DNA from: Spirogloea muscicola
Lineage: Eukaryota; Streptophyta; Zygnematophyceae; Spirogloeales; Spirogloeaceae
Direction of reading: 5' to 3'
Length of the DNA: 64,000 nt
Assembly: GCA_009602725.1 (NCBI GenBank)
Contig: WELB01000148.1
Span: 185,318-249,317, forward strand
How positions within the stretch are numbered: the first letter of the stretch is position 1; each line of letters starts with the position of its first letter. Below, piece by piece: positions 34,391 through 44,940 of the stretch. The notes under the pieces were generated by a model, which had not been told where the DNA came from, searched no databases, and saw only the letters and a program-made list of their open reading frames with translations. The position numbers and the translations under genes are program-made.

Positions 34391-35477
34391 ACACACTTAG
34401 GGTGTAACGTTCCTATCCCTACACACACAATTAGGGTCAGAGTGTCCTGTTTGGGTTTCGGACATGGGATAGTTTGGAGACAACCATCTTACAGATGACT
34501 GCCCGCGCACACAGCGCACATCTGCACACACAGCGCACATACGCGCGCATAGCGCAGCGGAAGGTTTACCCTGATAAACCGCCTGTAGAGGACCCAATCC
34601 CTAAGAGCAAAATCAGGCGTTGGGTCGCTGTTATTAATCTCGGTCGCTGGGTTTGAGACGAACCCCAGCACATTGAAGCACCACGTGTATTACGCAGCGG
34701 AATGTGTTGCCCTGAGGCGCTGCCGACAGGCAGCGACTCACCTCTCAGGTACGGGCCAGCGACAGTCCTCGAAGGAGCAGTCACAGTCTTACTTACAGGA
34801 GAGCCGGTGAAGGTCCGCAGCAACGGGATGCGGCGACGATCTGCAGCAGCAGGAGGCAGCAGGGCTGCGTCGGCGGCCTGCGGCAGCAGGCGGCAGGCAG
34901 GGCTGCGCTTCCCTCTCTCTCTTTGCTGGTTATGACGGGGTGCCCCGAGTCTCGTTTCAGCCCTACTTATAGTGCTTCATGTGCCACTCTTCCCAGGGTC
35001 TCTGGGAAGCTCGCCACAAGGCCCACCTTCGAGAAGGCGGGTCCGTCAAAGGGGATCCCTAGTTTGAGGGCCGGCCACACGGCTCCCTTCCGGAAGGGGC
35101 GGCCGTCCCGCGGCGTGGCGCCGCCTAGCAGCGCCGCCCTGCGGCGCGGCCTAGCGGTGCCGCCCTGCAGCGCCGCCTGGCGGCGCCCCTGTGCGTGGTA
35201 CAGGCTCGTCGCGGCGTCGTAGACGCGCCACAGGTGTCTCGGCGGCCGCTTCGAGAACCCGCCGAGGAGATCCTCTCTGGGAGCCCAAGATATGCCGCCT
35301 TTTCTAGAGGCGGCGCGCCTGCACGTCACATCGTGAGCAGGTGCGTCACACCGTGCGTCATCTCGCGAGTCGCTCGCGCGTTGCACGCGCGTCGCACACG
35401 TCAGTCGCGCGCGCGTCAGTGGTCACACGTTAGCGCTTAAGTCAATGCTAAGCGTCCGGTGACGACGGGGACGTTAC
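34391..35477 (-). mobile_element. LTR-B (-), 3' LTR of the element at 35.5-36.6 kb
   Basis: The plus-strand view begins TGTAACGTTCCTATCCC and ends GACGGGGACGTTACA. The TGACGC/GCGTCA-rich head lies at 35,330-35,430. It is followed by the CCTCCCCACT polypurine-tract complement of the next element. Confidence 0.75.
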
Positions 35478-36660
35478 AATCCTCCCCACTTAGATGTTCA
35501 CGTTCTCGGGAACAAAGAGAAGAGCACGAAGCCGCAGAGGAAGAGATTGATTTTGACGGGAACGTGTGGTACTACGACGCAAGGGGAATGCCCTTGTGCA
35601 CGATACTAACGGAGACCAGCGCGACAATGGGCAAGATTGGCCGCCGCTTCCCACGTAATCTTTTAAGGCCCATAGCCTAGCCACTTCACAAGGTACTTTC
35701 GAGACTCACGTCGCCCGTGGAGTTTGTCGCGGTGAGACAAGGTCTCCTCGCCTCATACTCTTCCTCATCCGCAACGACAAAGGGAGGTGGGGACGCTTGG
35801 TAACGGCCATCTGAACTGATGGCTCGAGCTGAGACACATGGAATACTTTGTGAAAATTCCATTGTACCGGTGTATCCAGCTGGTAAGTAGCATACTAGGC
35901 GTTGAAGCACAAAGTGCCAAGTTGCCAACTGAAGAAAGACTATATTTGCGAACTACATAGACCAGCAATTTCCTAGGTGATCCAGCAGCACCAGATACGA
36001 CGTGGGGATGGCCTGATGTGTAGCGACGGAGCAGGGACAGTCCTTTGGTGGTGGAGGAATCAGTCCTCGCCAGCATCGTACGATGAGAAACACAGGGTCG
36101 TCAGCCCCATGACAACTCACCAATTTCAGATACATCTGAGCAGCTGATTGCACTTGGCTGCGGGGGACCCAGATCACCGGGGGACCACCATTCACCAAAG
36201 CTCGCAGTAGCATATGCAGGGAGTGTACTACTGGAATAGGGGACTGCGGACGAGCATGTCCTACACGTTCAAGCAGCATTTGCTCATCATTTAGTTGAGG
36301 ACTCCACACAGGAGTTAAGGAAAGGCACTCACGTTTGCCCTTGCTCTTGTAGTGCCCCTTGGGGCCGGGTGGAGCGAACTTGCTTGATGAGGGGTGCTTG
36401 GGAGCCTGGGTGCAGTCCCGGATGCGGTGGCCCTTCTGGCCACCGCACATCTGTTCATTCTTTTTTGGACTGGCTTTTTTTAATATCCTCTGTGGGCGAG
36501 CCCTTCTTCTGGCCACACAGGTAGCAAGCTCGGTCTCCTCGAGGACGAAGGCCACTGGCTTGTGTGTGCGCCGTCGCCCAACGTAGGGCTTGGCACTTGT
36601 GCTTGGCATACTACTCGGCAGGCGCTTTGAGGATGAAGGAACAGCCGGGTCGACGACGGC
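35478..36660 (-). mobile_element. Ty3/Gypsy relic: gag and 3' end
   Basis: The minus strand encodes a gag segment with the zinc-knuckle remnant CGGQKGHRIRDC and the VVHSLHMLLRALVNGGPPVIWV domain (35,953-36,609), then DNA of the chromodomain end (35,480-35,930). Most of pol is absent. A LINE 3'-end fragment is lodged in the zinc-knuckle region. The copy is broken. Confidence 0.75.
36447..36513 (+). mobile_element. LINE 3'-end fragment inside gag
   Basis: About 67 bp (GTTCATTC...TTTGGACTGGCTTTTTTT, ending GGGCGAGCCC) match the LINE tail at 24,208-24,270. The fragment interrupts the zinc-knuckle region of the gag relic. Confidence 0.65.
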
Positions 36661-36664
36661 TTCT

Positions 36665-37127
36665 GTAACGACACGCAGTCAGGTGAGTCGTCCTTATAGA
36701 GGAAGGTTTAGGACCAACCCACTACACAGGCAAAGCACTAGCGCATAGGCGCAGCGGAAGACAGGCCCTGTGGCGCCGTTGTCCGGCGGCGACTCCACCT
36801 TCTGGGCGCAGGCCGGCGCAGCAGGCCCCGCAGCAGGGGGCGGCGGCGGCTGCGGCGGCGAGCAACGGCAAAGCTGCTCCTGGGCTTCACCGGTTCGAAC
36901 TCCCTCGAGCCTCAGCCCCAAGGCTCTTCGTGCTTCCCCCGTGCCAGCCCCCCCTCCAGGGGTGCGAGCAGGTCGGCCCATTGCCTGCCTTGCGGCGGCC
37001 AAAAAGATCCTCCCTTGAATTTGTGGATCCTAGCGAGGGGTTTTTCTGGACGGCCCACTTGCCCGGCCAGCCAACCCGCCACCTGGCGGGCCACTTGTCC
37101 CAGATGGCCGGTCATGTAATGCCAACA
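36665..37127 (-). mobile_element. LTR-A (-), 3' LTR of the next element
   Basis: It begins TGTAACGACACGCAGTCAGG in the plus-strand view and follows LTR-A through GCGCAGCGGAAGACAGGCC and the CTGCGGCGG block to GGCCGGTCATGTAATGCC. The last few bases of the usual LTR are not recognisable before the polypurine tract. Confidence 0.8.
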
Positions 37128-39137
37128 GACCCGTGTGGTTTAAGCGAACTCCCCACTTTGGTGTTCACGTCCTCGGGAACAACGAGAGAACAACCGACAG
37201 GTATCAAGATGCCCGACGGCTGCTGTCTCGACCAAGCCTCGCAGACTTACCACCTTTGGCCAGGTGTTACCTGAGAGCATCTGGACAATTTGCCAAATTG
37301 GCCGCAGGCTCCCACGTGTTGTGCTCAGGCCCATACCCGAGCCACTTCACCAGATACTCACGGGTCTTACGCCCTCGGAGTTTGTCCCTGTGAGACAAGA
37401 TCTCTTCCACCTCAAACTCAAAATCATCCTCGATCACTAGTGGAGGTGGGGGCGGTTGGACACGACCATCCGAAAGGAAGGCCCTCAGTTGAGACACATG
37501 GAAGACGTACTGGACCTTCCAATGCACCGGTGTCTTCAGCTCGTAGGACTCCTTGCCCACAAGGCGTACTACTGCAATGGTCCAATCCACTTGGGCAGCA
37601 ACTTGCGCGTACCCACAGCCCGCAAATAGAGATTCTTCGTGCCCAGCAGCACTTGCGCACCAACATCGATGGACACGTCCTTCCGATGTTTGTCAACGAT
37701 AAGCCTTCTGGCGACTCTGGAAAATTTCCAAGAAATACCGAGCTCGTCTCTGAGTCTCCAAGAGGGTCCCAGTAAAGGCTACCGCGGCGGGAACTCGTTC
37801 CGGCCTCCCCACCTGAAGTGGAGCTCGGGGATGCTGACCATCGTTGAGGAAGAATGGAGTCTCCTTTGTGGACGTATGATAGGCATTGTCCACAACATAT
37901 TCAGCTGGAGCCAACACTCATCCCAGTCAATCTGACTATGATAACGAACTGCCTCAACATGTCCTCGAGAACCCGATTCATTCTCTCAGTTTGGCCATCC
38001 GTTTGTGGATGAAAGGCTGTATACAAGGCCTGTTCCGTGCAATACGCTTGCAAGCTCATTTCCAGAAGTGACCTGTAAAGCGAGGATCGCGGTCCGAGAC
38101 CAACCTCTCAGGTACACCATGCAGCTTCCACACCGTATCCACAACGATGCCAGCGAAATCCTTCGCTAATGCCCGCGGAGTCGTGGGAGCAAAATGCACC
38201 ATTTTACTCAGACGATCCACAAAGACGACAATGGCATCATAGCCGTTCCTCGTCTTAGGCAATTGTGTGATAAAATCTACACTTGCTTCAGACCACTTCC
38301 GCTAACGAATCTGCAAGGGCTGAAGTATCCGGCAGGCCTGCCGGAGATGGCCTTACTACGCACAGTTTGCCACAAAAGCGCGCACCTGGGCTGAAAAGCC
38401 CTTCCACCAGAACAGGCGTCGAACAGCCTGTTTGGTCTTGCTCACTCCCAGATGACCACTGTAAGGCGTATCATGCGGCTCCTGCAGGATGTCTGTGCGC
38501 GAAGCATTGGAGTCCCGGACCACAATAGCGTCGCCTTGCCACCAGAAGCCTTTGGCATCAGTGAGGGTGCTTACGTTGACGGCCTCAGCACTAGGGGTCT
38601 GTGCCATATCCTTCACGGAGACGCACGTAGAGCTCAGAGAGGTCTTGACGCCTAGTCAAATGCTGCTGCTTGTGGAATTATGTCAACGGGAAATGATCCG
38701 TGAGAATCGTAAACTCCACACCTTTCAGGTAACAAGGCCAGACACGTACGGCGTGCACCACAGCCAGCAATTCCTGCTCGCCCGTAGTGTAATTTCGCTC
38801 TGCAGGGATTAGCAGGCGACTCTCAAACGCCAACGGGTGACCCTCTTGCAAGAGCTCGGCACCAATACCGTTAAAAGAGGCATTGCAGATGAGCTCATAT
38901 GGCACGCCTTCACGAGGAAAGGCCAGCACAGGCGGAGATGTCAGCGCTTGCTGTATAAACTCAAATGCCTCTGGCATTCGGACGACCAATCCCAACGTAC
39001 GGCCTTACGAGTCAACTGGTCAATTCAAAGCTGAGCACCTTAAACTGAAAATGTCCAAACGGCGTACGGAACGCCGACTTTGGAAGATCCGCAGGCGTGA
39101 TTTAAATTTGGTGATACCCACTTGCCAGGCCCAGGGA
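37128..39137 (-). mobile_element. Ty3/Gypsy chromovirus relic, close relative of the young copy
   Basis: The minus strand holds the chromodomain and integrase C-terminus (37,267-37,590; EVEEILSHRD, REYLVKWLGY), integrase (RLVSDRDPRFTGHFW near 38,080; VFVDRLSKMVHFAPTT near 38,200), RNase H (38,678-38,995; CNASFNGIGAELLQ, ERNYTTGEQELLAVVHA) and a short RT remnant to about 39,137. At DNA level it is very close to the 12.3-14.3 kb element. It is broken in several places. Confidence 0.85.
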
Positions 39138-39498
39138 AATCGCTCCAAGTCAGCGAAGCCCACGCCAGAGAGAGGCGCGCAGCCCTCTGCCGCCTGCTGC
39201 CGCAGCTCGTCCACGCAGGCCTGCTGCTGCCTGCTGCTGCAGCCCGACGCCGCAACCCGTCCCTGCGGATCCTCATCGGCTCTTCTGAAGGTAGACTGTG
39301 GCTGCTCCCTTTGGGGACAGTTGCTGGCCCGTACCGAGAGGTTAGTCGCCGCCTGTCGGCGGCGCCTCAGGGCAGGGTATTTCGCTGCGTGTGAACGTGG
39401 TGCTTCTCTGTGCTAGGATTTTCGTCGCAAAACCCCAACCGAATACAATCAGGACGTTCTAAGCCTTGACTGTCTGAGAAGGGCCCAGAACATTTCGT
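39138..39498 (+). mobile_element. LTR-B (+) right part
   Basis: It follows LTR-B from the GAAGCCCACG...GAGAGAGGCG segment through the CTGCTGC tract to GGGCCCAGAACATTTCG, directly followed by a plus-strand primer-binding site. Confidence 0.65.
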
Positions 39499-40139
39499 TG
39501 GTATCAGAGCCACTACCTCGACCTCGACCGCTGGTACTGCCGGCGAAGGGGCGCTCGGTTGCGCACTTGAGTCCTCGAACTCCATGCCTTTTACGCCAAC
39601 ACAGTGAGGGCCAAGTCAGTGGAGGTCACAAGACACACCGAAGAGACAATACTACCACAATACACTGAGCAGGCTGGTGCTCCGGGCAAGCGAAGCAATC
39701 ATGGCAGCGCGCAAGTCCTATCCCCAAAACGCAAAGCAGCACGCGCAGCTGAGGGAAGGGCCAGAAGTGGAGTACGAACCAGCCTCTGGCACATGGCTAG
39801 ATTCGCCGCCCATCGGCAGTCGGTTTCACCTCCTTGTCAAAAGACAGGCAATCCGCCGACCGCAGGTGGTTACGCGGGCGAGTACTGACCTGGCAATCGA
39901 GATTGCTGCCGGGGTTGAGGAACACTCGACATTGGTCGACCCCGGAGGCGTGGATGCAGCGGGCGAGTGCTTAACGGTATCAATCAGCCCGTTAGTGAAG
40001 ATCCACGAGTACAGTCTGGCAAAAGGTCTCAACCACAAGAGACTAGTCAGTGCCGGAGAATTAGAAGGTATCTTGCATTGTCAGCTGTATCATCATAAAA
40101 TACAAGGCTAGCAAGATGCAAGGACGCCCTCTGATATCA
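39499..40139. mobile_element. Two leaders head to head between inverted primer-binding sites
   Basis: A plus-strand primer-binding site (39,499-39,509) and a minus-strand one (40,129-40,139) face each other. Outside them are inverted copies of one LTR end (GGGCCCAGAAC... and ...GTTCTGGGCCC). The 620 bp between contain leader and gag-start-like DNA from each side (the minus strand near 40,100 matches the CTTGCATC leader of other copies), with no recognisable domain. Confidence 0.6.
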
Positions 40140-40705
40140 ATGAAACGTTCTGGGCCCTTCACAGACAGTCAAGGGTTCGACCGTCCCGGCCGCCGCCTCC
40201 AGAAGGGAGCCGCGTGGCCTACCCTCGCACTAGATTCACCTTGTCGGGCCCGTCTTCCCGAAGGTGGGCCCTGAGACGAGCCTCCCAGAGACCCCGGGGG
40301 AGGGTGGCACATGAAGCACTACAAGTAGGGCTGACTCGGGGACACCCGGGGTCAACATTAGTGAAGCCCGCGAGACAGAGGCGCAGCCCTGCTGCCGCCT
40401 GCTGCCGCAGCCCGCTGACGCAGCCCTGCTGCTGCCCGCTGCTGCAGCCCGTCGCCGCATCCCGTCGTTGCAGACCTTCATCAGCTCTCTGTGAGTAAGA
40501 CTGTGACTGCTCCTTTGGGGACAGTCGCTGGCCCGTACCTGAGAGGTGAGTCGCTGCCTGTCGGCAGCGCCTCAGGGCGAGACTTCCGCTGTGTATGACA
40601 CGTGGTGCTTTCACTGTGCTGGGGGTTTGTCTCTAAACCCCAGCGACCGAAACCAATAAGGACATACTGACCCCTGACTGTGTATTAAGGGTCAGGGTCA
40701 TCACA
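40140..40705 (+). mobile_element. LTR-B, chimeric
   Basis: A 40-bp LTR end in minus orientation (40,140-40,180) is joined to a plus-oriented LTR-B body and tail ending AAGGGTCAGGGTCATCACA at 40,705. Confidence 0.6.
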
Positions 40706-41067
40706 AGGATTGCCCCCAAGGTCCTCCCCAAGAGGGGCGGGCCTGACCAAGGGGGACTCGAAGCGACGCACCTTGGGCGGTACAAGGAGACGCGAAGCGG
40801 CGCCTCTTGGGCCGCAGCAAGGCGGCGCGACGCGGCGCCTCGGGCGGCACCAAGGAGGCGCGACGCGGCGCCTCGGGTGGCACCAAGAAAACGCGACGCC
40901 TCCTGGTCGGTGCACGTGCGGTATGAAGCCCGGGGCCTCGGACCGTACTTAGCTACTTACAGTGGAGCAAAGCTACCGGTACAGGTCGAGACTTCCGAAC
41001 GGTAGATTCGATATGATCTGTAAGCTTACCAGCACCTTTAGCACTCTCAAACAGAAGGAACGTTACA
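40706..41067 (-). mobile_element. LTR-D (-) head fragment
   Basis: The reverse complement begins TGTAACGTTCCTTCTGTTTG and includes the GC-rich tandem array (40,740-40,900). The tail half is absent. It is joined directly to the LTR-B on its left. Confidence 0.7.
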
Positions 41068-41585
41068 AGTACTCATCGCGAGTACCAGATGCACCAGCCA
41101 GCTGAAGGCATCACATGCCGGCAGCTGATGCCTCGAGTCACAGAGATATTCAGGCTAAGAGTCGGGCTAATGGCCTTATTTTACCCACTCAGCAATATGG
41201 GCCACCATGCAACCACTCGGGCAGGACATAGAGACACACATGGTCGCCATGCCCGACACACCTGGCTTTACACGTTGGCACTACAAGGACTATAACGGCG
41301 AAGAGGATTCCAGGCAGCGGGTGGTGCAGGAGGGGCATTCATAACTTCCGCCAACCCTGTCTCGGCACGCCCACTTGGCTTGTAGCCGTGATGACATCAT
41401 CAACAGCTGCAAAGAGCTATGGAAATGCACGGGAAGAGGTAACACCGAGGTGCTACTGACCAAGGCCACACAGGCCTCTATGTCAATTAGGATGGCGGCC
41501 AGCCACATGCCTCATCTCACTACAGTGCCAAGCACTATGGCACTTTTAGTGATTTTGGAGTTGCTATCGCACAAATCAGGGTGAG
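41068..41585. other. Unassigned sequence
   Basis: No domain, LTR or LINE similarity is recognised. A few short open frames exist on both strands. Composition is near 50 percent GC. Confidence 0.3.
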
Positions 41586-43080
41586 TGTAGCGTTCCGCTC
41601 CTGACAGGCAGGTGAGAGCCAAATGCGCCTTCATACGATTGAGTGCTTGGGGCATTAAGGACAACGACCCGCTACGAGGAAGCACTCGAGCTTAGGGGAA
41701 GTTGCCTTGTGGCGCTGCCGCTAAGTAGCAGCTCTACCTCCTGGGCACTCGCTGCAGACTTGCCTCTTGCGGGACGCCGTTAAGGTCTACAGAGCGAGCC
41801 GGCAACGAGCCGCGCGGCAGCGATCTGCAGCAGCAGGAGTAGCAGGGTTGCGCCTTTCACTCAGAGCTTCACTGAATCCGCCACCTCTGGTCAGGTCTCT
41901 CTCTACTACATTTTCTCGTGCTTCTCCGTGCCACTTTCTCTCCAAGGTATATGGAGGTTGCCCGAAGGCTGGCCTGAAGGCGGCCTGACGAGGGATTCAC
42001 GGGCTGTCTCCTGCAGGCGCCATGGCGTCAAGCATGGCCGAGGCTATAGAGAACCTCACCCCTACACACGCAGTAAGGGGTCAGTTGTCCTTATTGAATT
42101 CGGCTGTTGGATTTAGGAGCGAGCCCACCATACAGTAAAGCTCTAGCGTATAGGCGCAGCGGAAGACAGGCCATGTGGCGCCGCCGTCCGGCAGCGACTC
42201 CACCTCTTGGGCGCAAGCCGGCAGCTATCCCCCAAGGAACGCAACCGCGGACTCCCCGCAGCAAGCCCCGCAGGAGGGTGCGGCGGCGGCTGCGGCGGCA
42301 GCAGCGGCAAGGCTGCTCCTGAGCTTCACAGGTCCGAACTGCTGTCGGGTCTCAGCCCAAGTCTCGTAGTGCTTCCCCCGTGCGACCCCCCCTCCAGGGG
42401 TGTGACAGGGTCGCCCCATGGCCTGCCTTGAGGTGGGCCAAAGATCCTCCCTCGAACGGGTGGTTCCCAGTGAACTGGCGGGCCAGTTGACGTCAAACGG
42501 CAAGCCGTCATGTAACGCAAATAGCACCGTGTGCCTTGACCAAACGGCTGGATTATTACAGAGGCCGAGCATGGCCGAGCATGGCCGCGGCCGATCATGC
42601 CACTGGGGGCGTCTAGGGCCGAGCATGCTGGGAGCACGCGAGGCCACCTGGACGAGCCGACAAAAGGACGAGTGCCAGAGGGGTACGTACCGTCTGGCAC
42701 GAGGCTAATGGCCATGAGACCTAGATAAGTTCCGGGGGATTGGCCATCAACTTTAGAACACCATGTAAGCGTTTACAGCACTATTTGGCGATCCGTAACC
42801 GGGGAACATACAGTGAGGGCGAACCAGCCGGCAACAGCAGAGATACGGCAAGTTGTGTATCAAAGGAGGGATCACCCATGGCTGGATGAAACTACCGGGT
42901 GATGCGCATGCAGCGAAGCAGCGCCCGGCGAATGAGGTACGATTCCCGGACGACACCGTGAGCATCGAAAGAGCGCCTCCTGGGCAGTACAACTCGCAGA
43001 CGATGCCGCGTGCACGACGCCCGGGGCCTCGGCCCGTACTTACTGGCACCATTTGGCATCAAAAACGGAGGGACGTCACA
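41586..43080 (-). mobile_element. LTR-D-like (-), interrupted by LTR-A
   Basis: The plus-strand view begins TGTAGCGTTCCGCTCCTG and ends AAACGGAGGGACGTCACA, the complement of a typical LTR-D head. An LTR-A lies inside at 42,045-42,560. The part near 42,895-42,920 shares GCAGCGAAGCAGCGCC with the LTR-D at 19.4-20.3 kb. Confidence 0.6.
42045..42560 (-). mobile_element. Solo LTR-A (-)
   Basis: This 516-bp LTR starts TATAGAGAACCTCACCCC (the first TG has changed) and ends GGCTGGATTATTACA. It is flanked by a perfect 5-bp target duplication, GAGGC (42,040-42,044 and 42,561-42,565). Confidence 0.88.
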
Positions 43081-44009
43081 CGCTGCCACCACCGGACTAC
43101 CTGGCGGCGACGACTGCTGTTGATGAGCTTCATCTAGCGCGCAGTAAGGTAATGCTGCGCCGTCACACACAGCCTGAGACCTGTAGGTCTCAGCATACGA
43201 GGCAGCCCTGGATTTGTATCTCAATTGTCGGGCCCGCCCCTCCGGGAGTGGACCCTGGGCTACCCTCGCACCCTTGGGGAAGGGTTGGTAGGTGGAACGA
43301 TACAAGTTGTAGGCCGAGGCCAGACTCGAGAGTCGACCAGTCTTCCCACCTGGGCCCGTATAGCCGGGAGGCGAGGAGGCCCGCAGTCCGTCCGTATGAA
43401 GAGGGCATCCGAGCTGGGAAGAGGGGTGCATTCTTCACGACCCTGGGACCCCTGGCCAGCGCCGGAAGGCGGCGCCGTGCCGCAGGACGACCGCCGCTTC
43501 CAGAAAGGAGCTGTGTGGCCTATCCTCGCACTAGAATCCTCCTGTCGGGCCCGCCTTCTCGAGGGTGGGCCTTGAGACGAGCCTCCCAAAGGCACCGGGG
43601 GAGGGTGGACATGAAGCACTATAAGTAGGGCTGAGACCAGACGGATTACCCGGTCAACATCAGTGAAGCGCGCGAGAGAGAGAGGCGCAGCCCTGCTGCC
43701 GCCTGCTGCCGCAGCCCGCTGATGCAGCTCTGCTGCTGCCTGCTGCTGCAGCCAGTCGCCGCATCCCGTCGCCGCTGACCTTCATCGGCTCTCCTGTGAG
43801 TAAGACTGTGACTGCTCCTTTGAGGACTTTCGCTGGCCCGTAACTGAGAGGTGAGTCGCTGCCTGTCGGCAGCGCCTCAGGGCGAGACATCCGCTGTGTA
43901 TGACACGTGGTGCTTCACTGTACTGGGGGTTTGTCTCAAAATCCCAGCGACCGAATCCATAAGTACGAACTAAGCCCTGACTTTGCTCTTAGGAGTTGGG
44001 TCTATTACA
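43081..44009 (+). mobile_element. LTR-D fragment joined to LTR-B (+)
   Basis: The segment 43,210-43,370 follows the middle of LTR-D (GTCGGGCCCGCCCCTCCGGG, AGGCCGAGGCCAGACTC). The segment 43,440-44,009 is an LTR-B body and tail ending GTTGGGTCTATTACA. A short hairpin, CTGAGACC-TGTA-GGTCTCAG, lies at about 43,171-43,190. Confidence 0.6.
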
Positions 44010-44940
44010 GCGTCCATGAGGAGCCGCTTGCCACCTTCCAGAGGGACGCCTACCAAATCAACACGCCGCGTCCGAGGGCCCCTGGTAAGCAGCTGTCCCC
44101 ACATAGGGCGACGAACTTCACAGGAGCCGGTAGTGGACCGCCACGGGCTGCGCGACGGGCTGCTCAGCAGGAAGCAACGGGGCTGCGGCGAAGGGTGCGG
44201 CAGCAGGCAGCATCAGGGCTGTGCCTCTCTCTTTGGGCATCAGATCTGAGATCCAATGTCTGGTCTCGGGCCCGCACTTATTGCGCCTTGCTTGTCAACC
44301 CTCAGGGAGTGAAACGAGGGCACCTCCCATGGCCCATCCTTAGAGGGGCGGCCCTTGGGGCGAACCCAGGTGCGCGCGGCTTAAAGCAAGTGGCCTCGTA
44401 GCACGTGCTGCTCGAGGTGCGAACGGGAAGATTGGTCAGTCCAAAGACCTGCCCGGGATGACCCGTCTTGGGCGGTGCGCGGCATTATTCTAGTGCATGT
44501 GCGGCAGGCATTAAGGACCCGGGAGGCAAGCCGATGAGCTACGCCGAAGCAGCCCCACTTAGGCGGTGCACGAGCGAGTCGAAAGTACCGACTCGGGAGG
44601 CAGGCCCGATGAGCTGCACCGAACCAGCCCGCTTGGGTGGTGCGCAACCAGCGCGAGCCGGTGCCTCCTGGCATGCGGCACGCGGAGACCAATTCAGGGG
44701 ACTGGCCAACGACAAGCCAGCCCGACCTTGGAGGTGCGCACGTGGCACGAGGCTGGTGGCCTCGCAACCTACGTACATGGTCCTATTTGCTGCACCTTTG
44801 GGACCAAGATCCCCAGCCACCAGTCAATCTGGCCGGGCTTGCTTCTTTGACCAAGATCATACTCCCAACGGTAGCTACATAAATGGTCATATAACTTACC
44901 GGCACCGTTATGTCGCCACTTTCGAAGCCAGGCGTAAAGT
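44010..44940 (-). mobile_element. LTR-D-like (-) fragment with ~72-bp tandem repeats
   Basis: The right end (GCACCGTTATGTCGCCAC) is the complement of a diverged LTR-D head. The middle, about 44,455-44,750, has two to three imperfect units of about 72 bp containing GATGAGCT(A/G)C(G/A)CCGAA(G/C)CAGCCC. Confidence 0.5.
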
